Position numbers and translations under genes: made by a program
Notes under the pieces: generated by a model
Told to the model about the DNA's origin: nothing
The model's database searches: none
What the model saw: only the letters and a program-made list of their open reading frames with translations
In this document: positions 31,530 to 41,031 of the stretch, one piece after another
How the letters are laid out: each line of letters starts with the position of its first letter
Position numbering within the stretch: position 1 is the first letter of the stretch
DNA from: Erysipelothrix anatis
Lineage (GTDB): Bacteria > Bacillota_I > Bacilli_A > Erysipelotrichales > Erysipelotrichaceae
DNA length: 64,000 bases
Assembly (NCBI RefSeq): GCF_009828745.1
Contig: NZ_WTSX01000004.1
Location: 1 to 64,000 of the forward strand
Direction of reading: 5' to 3'

Positions 31530-32006
31530 TTAAATATAGTTTCCAATGAGTTCAATCATACTTGCCTCATCATTAACAACAACACCATTTAATTTGATGA
31601 GACCGATCGTATAGAGGTTAACATATGAAAATTGAGACTCGCCAATTTCAGCTAAAGCTGCAATTTTTTTCGGGTTTTCAAAACCTTGCTGACGGGAGTC
31701 TGTATACAATCCAATCACCGGAATATTTGCGTGATACGCAACACCAATTTCTGAAGCTACACCTGCATCAATGCTGATGCCATCCAATACAGCTACTACA
31801 ACATCAGATGCCAGCAATGCTTCTGTATCAAATTTAGCAATCATCGTCGAATCTGCATAACTTGATTTATCATTAATATCCCCTTGTTCTTGGGGCAAGT
31901 AAACTTCTAATTCGGGGTATGCTTTACGAATTTCAGCAACAACGCTTGCGTTGTAACGAAACTCCATATTTGAGAATAGCGGACTTGCAAAATACATTTT
32001 TTTCAT
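31530..32006 (-). CDS. Nucleoside 2-deoxyribosyltransferase
   Basis: 158 residues. 'FASPLFS' near the start, 'DVVVAVLDGISIDAGVASEIGVAY' with the nucleophilic Glu in SEIG (about 84), and the C-terminal NLYTIGLI match the family that exchanges purine or pyrimidine bases on deoxyribose for nucleoside salvage. It lies upstream of the PPC gene on the same strand. Confidence 0.88.
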   Translation of the reverse strand: MKKMYFASPLFSNMEFRYNASVVAEIRKAYPELEVYLPQEQGDINDKSSYADSTMIAKFDTEALLASDVVVAVLDGISIDAGVASEIGVAYHANIPVIGLYTDSRQQGFENPKKIAALAEIGESQFSYVNLYTIGLIKLNGVVVNDEASMIELIGNYI

Positions 32007-32065
32007 GAATGACGCCTCCTTGTGTTTCTTCTATTCTATCCAATCTTAATGAAATTGTCACGATA

Positions 32066-33751
32066 TCATTGTGTTACTTCTAATGTCACATCTTTCAAAA
32101 GACCACCGTACACATACTCAGAAATATTAACAGCATGACCACCAATTCGTACAAGTGTTGTTAATATGTCGATGAATAGCGAACTTGCATAGTTCGAGTC
32201 ACAGGTTCCCTGTGCCATCCGTTTAAAGTGACGTTCTCGGTATTTCATGTCCATTTGGTGTAATGCACGATTATTCTCAGCAAGAACAATAAAGTCTTGC
32301 ATATCATCAGTCTCAAACATCTTTAATGCCTGATCCAACATAATTTTGACATGGTCGTACATCGTGTTTAAATCTTGGCGTGCTGCATCACTCATTGATT
32401 CACGGTTATTAAAAATTGTTTGATAAATGCCTACAAGACTCGTCGATAAATCCGCAACACGTTCTAAGTTTTTTACTGTGTCCAAACTAATTGCATACTC
32501 TTCAGCAAAATGATCGGTTGTCGATACCTTTTTCGCAATTTCAAGAAGGTATCGTGTCAATTGCTTATCGAGATCATTAATCATCTCTTCAAGTTGCATG
32601 ACAATATCAAACTCTTCTTCATCTCTTGAGTTTAGATAACTCTTGGAAGTCTCAAAAGACTCTATAACAAGATCAGACATACTTGCGATTCCTTGCTTTG
32701 CAAGTTGCTTCGCGCCTTCTGGATAACTTTCGATTAGATTGTAATCAAGTGGTTTAATTTTCTCACGCTCTTTGATTCGATCCTCACCTGGAATAACTTT
32801 CTCCAAAATACGGATACAGAGCGGAATGAATGGAATAATTCCTACAACCCAAATTAAATTAAACACAAAATGATTGAGTCCAACCGCCATTTCTGGAGAA
32901 CCACCCATAGACGCATTCAACGATATAATAAAGTCCGAATAGACTCCGATGAAAGGCATCATAACCAGCGCACCTAGAATATTATAGAGAGCATGGAACC
33001 AACCAGCACGGCGTGTTGATACGGAACCTCCGACTGAAGCAAGCACTGCAGTCAGTGTCGTTCCGACATTTGACCCAAAGACAAAAGCAGATGCAGCCAC
33101 CATGGTCATCCCACCTGCTCCATAAATAGTTTGTACCAAAACGATAACGGCCATAGAAGAGTTGATTAAAGCTGTAGCTAGAGTACCCGCAAGCAATGCA
33201 AGCCATGGATTTTGAGACATGTATACCGTGAATGATTCAAATTCAGGTAACGTTGACAGAATAATCAATTCATTACTCATCAATTGGAGTCCCACAAAGG
33301 TAATTCCAAATCCAAAGATAATTTGTGCGTAGGCTTTTATTTGATTTCGTTTTACAAACATTAGCATAAAGGCACCCACAAAAACGAAATAGTATCCAAA
33401 GGCTTCTATATTTAATCCAACCATTAGCGCAGTCACAGTTGTACCAAGGTTTGCTCCTACTGAAATACCAATTGCTTGTTCAAGTCGCATTAAGCCCGCT
33501 CTAACAAGACTTATTGAAATTACGGTCGCTGCGGTACTTGACTGCATCAAAGCAGTTAAAATTGTTCCAACTAGTATTGCCGAAAAGATATTCCCGGTGT
33601 ATTTCTCGATATAATCACGTATCCGAGGTCCAGCGGCATCCTTAAAACCATCACCAAGTAATTTGATTCCCAATAGAAACAAACCAAATCCACCAAGGAT
33701 TACATTAAATTGAATATCTGATAAACTTCCTAGACTTGACGTTACATCCAT
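32066..33751 (-). CDS. Na/Pi cotransporter family protein with PhoU-like tail (copy 1)
   Basis: 561 residues from ATG 33751, 8 bases after GGAGG; a GTG at 33766 and the ATG at 33757 are too close to that site. Two NptA/SLC34-like repeats (about 15-150 and 170-320), each with a QSSTAAT/NSSMAV-type motif ('MQSSTAATVISISLVRAG', 'INSSMAVIVLVQTIYG'), form the transport core. Residues about 345-560 are a helical PhoU-like domain. It would move phosphate with sodium. It is the second of two tandem paralogues of equal length. Confidence 0.88.
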   Translation of the reverse strand: MDVTSSLGSLSDIQFNVILGGFGLFLLGIKLLGDGFKDAAGPRIRDYIEKYTGNIFSAILVGTILTALMQSSTAATVISISLVRAGLMRLEQAIGISVGANLGTTVTALMVGLNIEAFGYYFVFVGAFMLMFVKRNQIKAYAQIIFGFGITFVGLQLMSNELIILSTLPEFESFTVYMSQNPWLALLAGTLATALINSSMAVIVLVQTIYGAGGMTMVAASAFVFGSNVGTTLTAVLASVGGSVSTRRAGWFHALYNILGALVMMPFIGVYSDFIISLNASMGGSPEMAVGLNHFVFNLIWVVGIIPFIPLCIRILEKVIPGEDRIKEREKIKPLDYNLIESYPEGAKQLAKQGIASMSDLVIESFETSKSYLNSRDEEEFDIVMQLEEMINDLDKQLTRYLLEIAKKVSTTDHFAEEYAISLDTVKNLERVADLSTSLVGIYQTIFNNRESMSDAARQDLNTMYDHVKIMLDQALKMFETDDMQDFIVLAENNRALHQMDMKYRERHFKRMAQGTCDSNYASSLFIDILTTLVRIGGHAVNISEYVYGGLLKDVTLEVTQ

Positions 33752-33861
33752 CGTCATTTCCTCCACCCATATGTGTTCTATTATACATCGTTTCCGATGT
33801 ATCTTGAAAGCGATAAATACATGCTATATAGAGAAAAAGCAGCCGGGACGACTGCTATATT

Positions 33862-35547
33862 CTAAAGTTCATTATCACTGTCGTGACGTTTTACTGTTGA
33901 AACCATATAACGTGAGACATTGACACCATGATCGCCAATTCGTTCTAAGATTCCAAGAATATCAATAAAGATGCTACTTGCAACTTTTGTTTCGCAGATT
34001 CCTTCTGCAAGACGTTGGAAGTGTTTCTCGCGGTATTTTTCTTCAATTAGATCAAGATATTCTTCATCTTTAGAAAGTTTCTCAAAGCGCGAGATATCTT
34101 CTGTCTTAAAGATTTTCAACGAACGACGCAACATGTCATCGAGGAGTTGATACATTGTATCTAAATCTCGAATTGCTTCACTCGAAAAATCCTCACGATT
34201 ATCAAATGCTAATTGATAGAGTTCAACTAAATTTGTCGATAAATCACTCATACGCTCATAGTTTTTAATAATCTCTAGCTGACGTGTGTATGCTTCTGCA
34301 ATATTTGGTTGATTGCCTGCAGACTTCATAACTTTTAGAAGATAAGCAGTTAGGTTGGTATCAATTTTATTTACCATTTCCTCCAACTGCATTACGACAT
34401 CGTAATCTTCTTTATCTTTAGTACGCAAATAACTTTGAGATGCTTCTAGAGATTCATGGACTAAATCAGCCATAACGATCGTACGGTCCTTCACAAGGCG
34501 TAGTGCACCTTCTGGGAAACGTGAAATAATTTCCTCATCCAACGGTTCGAGTTTATCTCGGTTCTTAATTTTATCTTCCCCTGGAATAATAACTTTCAAG
34601 AGTTTGATAAATGATGGAACAAACGGTATTACAAGAATACAGAAGATTAAGTTAAAGAAGAAATGCGCAACACCGATAGCCATCGCATTCGACCCACCCA
34701 TCATTCCATTTACGTAGAGAATAAAGTTTGAATAAGGAACAATAAAGAACATCATAATCACTGCACCAAACACGTTAAAGAGTGTATGGAACAAGGATGC
34801 ACGGCGTGCGGATGCCGATCCTCCGATGGATGCAAAAAATGCTGTAATCGTCGTTCCAATGTTTGATCCAAAAACAAAGGCAACAGCTGCAATAATTGAC
34901 ATTCCACCATTTTCATAAATTTTTTGCACAACCGCAATCGTTGCCGACGACGAGTTAACAATCGCAGTTAATCCCGCACCACCCAACATCGACCACCATG
35001 GATGTTCTGAAAGTTGAAGCATCATTGCTTCAAACCAAGGCATTTGTTGTACTAAAAGTAGTTTATCACTCATAATTTGTAATCCGACAAATGTCATCCC
35101 AAATGCCAAGACAACTTTGCCATAGTTTTTAATTGATTGTTTTCCTGAAAAGAGTAACATCATAGCACCTAAGAATAGGAAGAAATAACCCATTTCATCA
35201 ACATTGAGACCAATAATAATTGCGGTCATTGTTGTTCCAATGTTTGCACCTAAAGAAATTCCAATTGCTTGATCCAATCGCATTAATCCTGCACGGACAA
35301 GACTAATTGAAATTACGGTTGCTGCTGAACTTGACTGCATAATTCCAGTCATGATTGCTCCTACTAAAATTGCTGATAATAAGTTGCTTGTATATTTGTC
35401 GATATAGTCACGCATGCGGTCACCCGCAACTGCCTTGAAACCATCTCCTAAAAGGGTGATTCCCAGCATAAACAAGCCAAATCCCCCTAAAATAATATGT
35501 ATTCCCAAATCCATCCAGGTTTGAGTAAATGCATTAATAAGCTCCAT
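33862..35547 (-). CDS. Na/Pi cotransporter family protein with PhoU-like tail (copy 2)
   Basis: 561 residues from ATG 35547, 6 bases after GGAGG; a start at 35553 abuts that site. Same architecture as the neighbouring copy: 'MQSSSAATVISISLVRAG' and 'VNSSSATIAVVQKIYENG' motifs in the two repeats, then a PhoU-like tail ('MADLVHESLEASQSYLRTKDKEDYDVVMQLEEMV'). The pair clearly arose by tandem duplication with later divergence. The 110-base gap between the genes contains no strong terminator. Confidence 0.88.
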   Translation of the reverse strand: MELINAFTQTWMDLGIHIILGGFGLFMLGITLLGDGFKAVAGDRMRDYIDKYTSNLLSAILVGAIMTGIMQSSSAATVISISLVRAGLMRLDQAIGISLGANIGTTMTAIIIGLNVDEMGYFFLFLGAMMLLFSGKQSIKNYGKVVLAFGMTFVGLQIMSDKLLLVQQMPWFEAMMLQLSEHPWWSMLGGAGLTAIVNSSSATIAVVQKIYENGGMSIIAAVAFVFGSNIGTTITAFFASIGGSASARRASLFHTLFNVFGAVIMMFFIVPYSNFILYVNGMMGGSNAMAIGVAHFFFNLIFCILVIPFVPSFIKLLKVIIPGEDKIKNRDKLEPLDEEIISRFPEGALRLVKDRTIVMADLVHESLEASQSYLRTKDKEDYDVVMQLEEMVNKIDTNLTAYLLKVMKSAGNQPNIAEAYTRQLEIIKNYERMSDLSTNLVELYQLAFDNREDFSSEAIRDLDTMYQLLDDMLRRSLKIFKTEDISRFEKLSKDEEYLDLIEEKYREKHFQRLAEGICETKVASSIFIDILGILERIGDHGVNVSRYMVSTVKRHDSDNEL

Positions 35548-35624
35548 GAGCATCCTCCATCAATATAGACCATGCTCATAATATCATGAAATTTTCACAA
35601 TAGTGTGAAAAGAAATTAACAATT

Positions 35625-36065
35625 CTATTGTGACTGATACTTCATGTGAAGCATCGGATTACGATTTCCAGCTTGATCGATTGGATTAACCCGATCCAGT
35701 TTAAATCCTAAATTTTGATAAAACAGTTTTTCATGTAAATTTGTCTCTGGAATATCCACTGTTATTGCTTGATTGAGCTGTAAAACTTCTCGAACCAGTG
35801 AACCTGCAATATCTTTGTTACGAAACTCCGGGCTCACGTACAACATCTCGATTGCGCCATTTAGAACTCCAATAAATCCTTGCATGAAACGGTTGCTTTC
35901 GAAAACGTAGACAGCATCCATCGACGCGAGTCCAGTAAGTATTGTTGGGCGCATTGATTCAATCATAGATTCATTGATTGTCGTATGCGTCGCTTTTACA
36001 GATTGTTCCCAAACATCAAGTAACCGATTCAAATCATCTTCTAAAACATTAATTTTTGTAATCAT
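35625..36065 (-). CDS. GNAT family acetyltransferase
   Basis: 146 residues from ATG 36065; the longer frame upstream runs through the terminator. 'MLYVSPEFRNKDIAGSLVREVLQ' (about 75-97) is the acetyl-CoA-binding motif A, and 'LHEKLFYQNLGFKLDRV' is motif B. The GNAT fold is clear; the acceptor is unknown. It lies upstream of the Na/Pi transporters on the - strand with a gap of 77 bases. Confidence 0.85.
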   Translation of the reverse strand: MITKINVLEDDLNRLLDVWEQSVKATHTTINESMIESMRPTILTGLASMDAVYVFESNRFMQGFIGVLNGAIEMLYVSPEFRNKDIAGSLVREVLQLNQAITVDIPETNLHEKLFYQNLGFKLDRVNPIDQAGNRNPMLHMKYQSQ

Positions 36066-36133
36066 TGTGCCACCCCTTTGTATCTTTATTATAACGCGTC
36101 TTGATGCAGATGTATAATGGACGTTGTAGGAAC

Positions 36134-36163
36134 AAAAAAAACATCCGTTATGGATGTCATTAT
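36134..36163 (-). terminator. Terminator of the tRNA-Ile/tRNA-Ala unit
   Basis: ACATCC-GTTAT-GGATGT hairpin followed by TTTTTTTT on the - strand. Confidence 0.75.
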
Positions 36164-36171
36164 TTAAAATA

Positions 36172-36247
36172 TGGTGGAGCTTAGCGGGATCGAACCGCTG
36201 ACCTCCTGCGTGCAAGGCAGGCGCTCTCCCAGCTGAGCTAAAGCCCC
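36172..36247 (-). tRNA. tRNA-Ala (anticodon TGC)
   Basis: 76-base cloverleaf, acceptor GGGGCTT/AAGCTCC, anticodon loop CTTGCAC, encoded CCA. Cotranscribed with the tRNA-Ile upstream. The gene sequence is identical to the three other tRNA-Ala copies in the window. Confidence 0.94.
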
Positions 36248-36273
36248 ATATATTTTGTCATTACTTAAAGAAA

Positions 36274-36350
<77 letters not shown>

Positions 36351-36368
36351 ATTCCTTATTGCTAAGAT

Positions 36369-36397
36369 AATATATCATTCTGAATTAGGAGTGTCAA
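36369..36397 (-). promoter_or_regulatory. Promoter of the tRNA-Ile/tRNA-Ala unit at 36 kb
   Basis: TTGACA (36392-36397), 17 bases, TATATT (36369-36374) on the - strand; the same layout occurs before the copies at 48 and 49 kb. Confidence 0.7.
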
Positions 36398-36656
36398 CAC
36401 GTTTTCATAATTATTCCCAATTAATCCTATTTCCGTCCAAAATCATCCCAACATTACATTCTTTTATCTGTTTTTACAGGAATTTCATCGTATAATTCGT
36501 GAATAGTGAAATAATAATCACTATCATACCCTTTCATGGATTTTGTATGCTATTTATTAAGAATATTTTTATAATTCTCTATTTTCAAACACATTCATCA
36601 AATATTCCCAGTGCTATACTAACTATAGTGAACGATTCACTACAGGAGGAAGTAAA
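36398..36656. other. AT-rich intergenic region with two GTGA...TCAC palindromes before nox
   Basis: Apart from the tRNA promoter (to its left), this stretch holds an ATAGTGA-N8-TCACTAT repeat (36513-36534) and TAGTGAA-CGA-TTCACTA (36626-36642). No small gene is evident. Confidence 0.45.
36626..36642. promoter_or_regulatory. Palindrome between the nox promoter and its ribosome binding site
   Basis: TAGTGAA-CGA-TTCACTA, immediately downstream of a TATACT -10 (36615-36620). Half-sites GTGAA/TTCAC resemble Rex sites, but the spacer is 3 bases and the outer bases differ. Confidence 0.45.
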
Positions 36657-37991
36657 ATGAGTAAAGTAGTTTTAATTGGAGCAAACCATGCTGGAATTGC
36701 AGCTGCAAATACGATCTTGGACAACTATCCAGATCACACATTAACAATACTTGACCGTAACACAAACCTTAGTTATTTAGGTTGTGGTACAGCTCTATGG
36801 GTGGGGCAACAAATTGATTCTTCTGACCAATTGTTCTATACGAACAAAGATGCATTTATCGCTAAAGGCGCAGATGTGCATATGCAAACAAACGTTGATC
36901 ACGTTGATTTTGCGGCAAAGAAGGTTCACTATGTTGACTCCGAAAATCGTGAAACAGTCATCGATTATGACCAATTAATTTTGGCAACTGGATCATTACC
37001 AATTACACCAAAATTACCAGGAATGGATTTAGGCGGAGTTCACTTTGTCAAACTTTTCCAAGATTCACAAAAAGTTGACGCACTATTAAGTCAAGAACAT
37101 GTTAAAAATGTTGTTGTCGTTGGTGCTGGATATATTGGTGTTGAAATGGCCGAAGCTGCGCGCCGTCGCGGTAAAAACGTTCGAATCGTCGAATCTGCAT
37201 CGACATGCTTAAGTAGCTACTATGATGAATGGTTCTCAAAAGACATGGACAAAGTTATGAGCGATAAAGGTATCGATCTGAACTACGGCGAAATGGTTAC
37301 TGCCTTCGAAGGTGATGGTAATGTTTCAAAAGTTGTTACAGATAAAGGTTCTTATGATGCTGAACTTGTCATCATGGCTATCGGCTTTAGACCCAATAAT
37401 GAATTAGGCAAGAACGATCTTGAATTATTTAATAATGGCGCTTACCTCGTTGATTTACAACAACGAACAAGCTTACCAGATGTATATGCTGTCGGGGACT
37501 GTGCTACTTTATATTCAAATGCCTTACAAGAAACAACATATATTGCGCTTGCTACGAACGCAGTACGTTCAGGAATTGTTGCTGGACATAATGTTGGAGG
37601 AACACCGCTTAAATCATTAGGGGTTCAAGGTTCAAATGGTATTTCCATTTACGGGTATAACATGGTTTCAACAGGTCTTAATATCGAAGCAGCTAAAAAA
37701 GCTGGAATTGATGTTGTCTACACTGACTTTGAAGACCTCCAAAAACCAGGCTTCATGAGCGAAAATAATAAAGTTAAGATTCGAATTCTATACGAACGTG
37801 CAAGTCGCCGCGTAATCGGAGCACAACTTGCATCATACACGGATATTTCGATGACCATCCATATGTTCTCATTAGCAATCATGAAAGAAGTCACAATTGA
37901 AGAAATCCAACTCTTAGATATCTTCTTCTTGCCTCACTTCAATCAACCATACAACTACATTACGATGGCTGCACTTTCAGCTAAAGAGTAA
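36657..37991 (+). CDS. nox: NADH oxidase (H2O-forming) / CoA-disulfide reductase family
   Basis: 444 residues. FAD-binding 'IGANHAGIAAANTI' (8-21), the redox-active Cys43 in 'SYLGCGTALW', NAD-binding 'VVVGAGYIGVEMAEA' (about 158-172) and 'AVGDCATL' (about 278-285). A single reactive Cys at this position is typical of NADH oxidases that reduce oxygen to water and of the related CoA-disulfide reductases. The gene has AGGAGG 8 bases upstream, its own terminator (38001-38026), and palindromes in the promoter. It would regenerate NAD+ for the PDH operon. Confidence 0.9.
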   Translation: MSKVVLIGANHAGIAAANTILDNYPDHTLTILDRNTNLSYLGCGTALWVGQQIDSSDQLFYTNKDAFIAKGADVHMQTNVDHVDFAAKKVHYVDSENRETVIDYDQLILATGSLPITPKLPGMDLGGVHFVKLFQDSQKVDALLSQEHVKNVVVVGAGYIGVEMAEAARRRGKNVRIVESASTCLSSYYDEWFSKDMDKVMSDKGIDLNYGEMVTAFEGDGNVSKVVTDKGSYDAELVIMAIGFRPNNELGKNDLELFNNGAYLVDLQQRTSLPDVYAVGDCATLYSNALQETTYIALATNAVRSGIVAGHNVGGTPLKSLGVQGSNGISIYGYNMVSTGLNIEAAKKAGIDVVYTDFEDLQKPGFMSENNKVKIRILYERASRRVIGAQLASYTDISMTIHMFSLAIMKEVTIEEIQLLDIFFLPHFNQPYNYITMAALSAKE

Positions 37992-38000
37992 ATTTTTAAT

Positions 38001-38026
38001 AGGAGTCTTTAAGACTCCTTTTTTTA
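38001..38026 (+). terminator. Terminator of nox
   Basis: AGGAGTCTT-TA-AGACTCCT stem followed by seven T. Confidence 0.8.
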
Positions 38027-38114
38027 TGCGCCGGGTTATATTATAGTTGTCCAACGCTACTATTCAGATTTAATCATCTTTTTAACTAATAAGAATTATT
38101 ATAAAATAAAATAA

Positions 38115-38146
38115 AAAACGAATCCTGGCATTGGATTCGTTTTATT
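38115..38146 (-). terminator. Terminator of the LysR gene and PDH operon
   Basis: AACGAATCC-N7-GGATTCGTT followed by TTTTTATTTT on the - strand. Confidence 0.7.
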
Positions 38147-39053
38147 TCGATGTTGACTCAGTACTGAGAAGTGTCTGTTGGAAACTATTATAGAAAATTC
38201 GGTTATCGTAGTCTTTTAAATCCAGACTTGTGATCAAAACTACATTGAATCGAGCAACTTCCGCATCTTCCAAGGGAATCCATACAATATCATCCCGTTG
38301 TAAGACATCTTGGATTGCGAATGGAAGGAATGTTACTGATTTATATGTCGCAACATGTTCAACGATAACTTCCCAATTTTCATTCACAAAGACAATGTCA
38401 GGATAGTAGCCAAGATTTATGCAACGTTTCTCGATTTCGTTTCCCATTGCAAACGCATCTGTCATCATACTGAATCGTTCATTTTTAAGCTGTTCAAGCG
38501 ATAAGGAGGTTGCTTGACACAGACGATGCCCCTTTGGCAAAACAACGGCAACGTCATAATAGTAGTCATCAAGAATTACTTTAGATTCATTGAGGATTGG
38601 AAAATAAATCGGCGTTGAGACCATCCCAATATCCAACTGCCCGTTTGCGACGAGTTGCTGAATTTCTTTTGAACCGCGTTGCGTATAGTCAAGGCGATAG
38701 TCGGGATAGAACTCTGTAAATTTTTGAAAGATACTCATGTATTCAATTGAAGAGAGTATTGTTAATCCAAAACGGATCCGCCGTTTTTGAAGTTGACCCG
38801 CATAACGAACTGAACGCATTAGGTTATCTGCATCCATTAGTAAAGTTTTCGCACCTGTATAGAGCGCATTTCCTGCCTCAGTTATTTCAATACCGGTTGT
38901 TGATCTCTTAACCAACTGGGTCCCCATCATTTCCTCAAGTTCTTTAACATTCCAACTAAGTGCTGGTTGTGTTATATATAGTGCTTTCGCAGCACGAGAG
39001 AAATTACCTTCTTCAACTAATGTTACAAAATACCCTAATTTTTTTAGGTCCAT
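38142..39053 (-). CDS. LysR family transcriptional regulator
   Basis: 303 residues. Residues 1-60 are the LysR winged helix ('MDLKKLGYFVTLVEEGNFSRAAKALYITQPALSWNVKELEEMMGTQLVKRS'), followed by a periplasmic-binding-like effector domain. It follows buk by 8 bases and is the last gene of the pdh-ptb-buk operon, so it is probably co-expressed with it. Such terminal LysR genes often regulate the operon itself or an acid-related target; the effector might be a 2-oxo acid or acyl phosphate, which is inference. Confidence 0.85.
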   Translation of the reverse strand: MDLKKLGYFVTLVEEGNFSRAAKALYITQPALSWNVKELEEMMGTQLVKRSTTGIEITEAGNALYTGAKTLLMDADNLMRSVRYAGQLQKRRIRFGLTILSSIEYMSIFQKFTEFYPDYRLDYTQRGSKEIQQLVANGQLDIGMVSTPIYFPILNESKVILDDYYYDVAVVLPKGHRLCQATSLSLEQLKNERFSMMTDAFAMGNEIEKRCINLGYYPDIVFVNENWEVIVEHVATYKSVTFLPFAIQDVLQRDDIVWIPLEDAEVARFNVVLITSLDLKDYDNRIFYNSFQQTLLSTESTSK

Positions 39054-39061
39054 GCTGCCCC

Positions 39062-40129
39062 CTACGTGTTTCTTTTGAAACGCTGTACAGGCTCCTCTTG
39101 TTTATAGGCACGATAGCCACCCATTGATAATGCTTCAAGTTCATACTCACCTGGGTAGATGACTACCTCGGCAAGGAAAGAAACACGCTCTGTTACCCAG
39201 TTCATGACGCGGGCAGAACGAGAGAAACCCCCACTTATTACGATTGCATCAATGTCTCCTGATAAAACTGGAGCAAGTGTTCCAACACTCTTCGCAATTT
39301 GATATGCCATTGCTTCGAGAATGAGTGCTGCTTCGGTATTACCAGCATCAATTAATGCTTCAACATCACGAACGTCGTTAGTGTCAAAATATGATACTAA
39401 CCCCCCACGATGGCGAATGTCTTTCGTAACCGATTCTTTAGGTATATTATAGCATAAATCCATAAATGGTCGTAGTGGCAATCCTCCAGACCGCTCTGGT
39501 GAAAATGCGCCTTCATCATCACCGACAAGATCAATCATACGACCTTTTTGGTGTGCTGTCACTGTAATACCAGTTCCAGCATGTACAACAATCAAATTTA
39601 ATGAATTGTAAGGTTTATTTGAGTCTTTTGCATATTTATGAGCAACGGCCCGAGAATTAAGCATATGACCCACACTTTTTCGCTCTATACCGTTAAGCCC
39701 TGAAACACGGGCAATATCATTTAACTGATCTACGGATATAGGGTCATAGACATACGCCTTACCCTTTCCGTTTGTATCAACAATGCGTTTCGCCATTGCG
39801 GCTGCTAGATTTGCTGGATGTGATACGCTAGATTCATTCAAAAGATATGATACAAGTGCATCATCAATTTCGATGGCGCCCGCATCAACAGGTGGGAGGA
39901 TCCCCCCTCGAGCAACAACCACATCAATATCTGAGACAGAATATCCATGCTTACGAATTGCTTCTAGAATGGATTCATAGCGCATCTCCAACTGATCAAT
40001 GAGGCGATCGTAGGCTTCAATTTGTTTGATATCATAACGTACTTCATCCGTAAATACTTCAGTTGTATCTTTATATAATGCACATTTTGTTGATGTCGCA
40101 CCAGGATTAATACTTAGAATGTATGTCAT
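39062..40129 (-). CDS. buk: Butyrate/branched-chain fatty acid kinase
   Basis: 355 residues from ATG 40129, which lies 2 bases past the ptb stop; an earlier in-frame ATG at 40150 overlaps ptb. Acetokinase-superfamily motifs 'LSINPGATSTKCALY' (about 4-18), 'VVHAGTGITVTAHQKGRMIDL' and 'DAIVISGGFSRS' are present. Butyrate kinase turns acyl phosphate plus ADP into the acid plus ATP. It forms a pair with the upstream Ptb-like gene. The exact acyl chain is not visible from sequence. Confidence 0.88.
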   Translation of the reverse strand: MTYILSINPGATSTKCALYKDTTEVFTDEVRYDIKQIEAYDRLIDQLEMRYESILEAIRKHGYSVSDIDVVVARGGILPPVDAGAIEIDDALVSYLLNESSVSHPANLAAAMAKRIVDTNGKGKAYVYDPISVDQLNDIARVSGLNGIERKSVGHMLNSRAVAHKYAKDSNKPYNSLNLIVVHAGTGITVTAHQKGRMIDLVGDDEGAFSPERSGGLPLRPFMDLCYNIPKESVTKDIRHRGGLVSYFDTNDVRDVEALIDAGNTEAALILEAMAYQIAKSVGTLAPVLSGDIDAIVISGGFSRSARVMNWVTERVSFLAEVVIYPGEYELEALSMGGYRAYKQEEPVQRFKRNT

Positions 40130-40130
40130 G

Positions 40131-41030
40131 TTAAGATTCCTCATTTCCAATAAAGCATGAGAGTAAAATGGAGTTTATTTTTTCATCTAATGTTGAACCC
40201 CTTGAGGTAAGAACAATTGGTACTTTCGCACCTTGAACGATGCCTGCCATTTTCCCTTCTGTAAAAAGCGTCCCCACCTTTCCAAGTATATTTCCACTAA
40301 TAATATCTGGAACAACGAGAATATTTGCATCACCTTGAATTTTACCCGCGTATTTCTTTGTGGTAGCGATGGTAGAAGATACTGCCAAATCGATCGAAAT
40401 TGGCCCTTCGACAGTTGCATCCTTCCAGGTCTTTTGTGAAATTTTCTCTGAGTCAAGCGAGGCTTGTATGTGTGGATTGGTGTGCTCAGCCGCATCAACG
40501 AGTGCAACTTTCGGGACTGCAACCCCTAGAGCATGTGCAACGTGTACTGCATTTTCAATAATACCTATTTTTTGTTCAAAATTTGGATAAGGTATCATTC
40601 CACCATCAGTAATCATAAACATACGCTCCAAATACGGAATTTCAACCAAAGCAACATGTGATAAAACTGGCTGATTACGAATACCTGTATCGCGATTCAC
40701 CACTTCACGCAAGAGATCACTCGTCTGAATAAAACCTTTCATTAAGATATCTGCATCCCCGTCACGAACACATTCAACGGCTTTAAAAGCTGCTTCTTTA
40801 TCTGAATCTGCATGTATAATTTTGAGAACATCGCGTATTTTATGAGCTTCAAGTATTGCTAATATTTGAGGTTCATTACCAATTAACGTTGGCTCAATAT
40901 ACCCACGTTTCATAATTTCAACAACTGATAATAGTGAAGCTTCTTCATGAGCATTCACAAGCACAAGTTTGCGCGGTTTTATTTTATTTCGAATTAGCAA
41001 CGTTTCGAGTTCAACAAAGTTTTTAATCAT
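40131..41030 (-). CDS. ptb: Phosphate butyryltransferase family protein
   Basis: 299 residues from ATG 41030, with AGGTG about 8 bases upstream; an earlier start at 41069 overlaps the IIC gene. 'DADILMKGFIQTSDLLREVV' (about 85-104) and 'HVALVEIPYLERMFMITDGGMIPYPN' (about 112-137) match Ptb/Pta enzymes. It converts acyl-CoA plus phosphate into acyl phosphate, which Buk then uses. Acetyl-CoA from the PDH upstream would be the most direct substrate if the enzyme accepts it. Confidence 0.88.
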   Translation of the reverse strand: MIKNFVELETLLIRNKIKPRKLVLVNAHEEASLLSVVEIMKRGYIEPTLIGNEPQILAILEAHKIRDVLKIIHADSDKEAAFKAVECVRDGDADILMKGFIQTSDLLREVVNRDTGIRNQPVLSHVALVEIPYLERMFMITDGGMIPYPNFEQKIGIIENAVHVAHALGVAVPKVALVDAAEHTNPHIQASLDSEKISQKTWKDATVEGPISIDLAVSSTIATTKKYAGKIQGDANILVVPDIISGNILGKVGTLFTEGKMAGIVQGAKVPIVLTSRGSTLDEKINSILLSCFIGNEES

Positions 41031-41031
41031 A

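Noticed and set aside
36066-36215. A longer GNAT protein starting at 36215.
   Set aside because: The added codons run through the tRNA terminator; the start at 36065 gives the normal family length.
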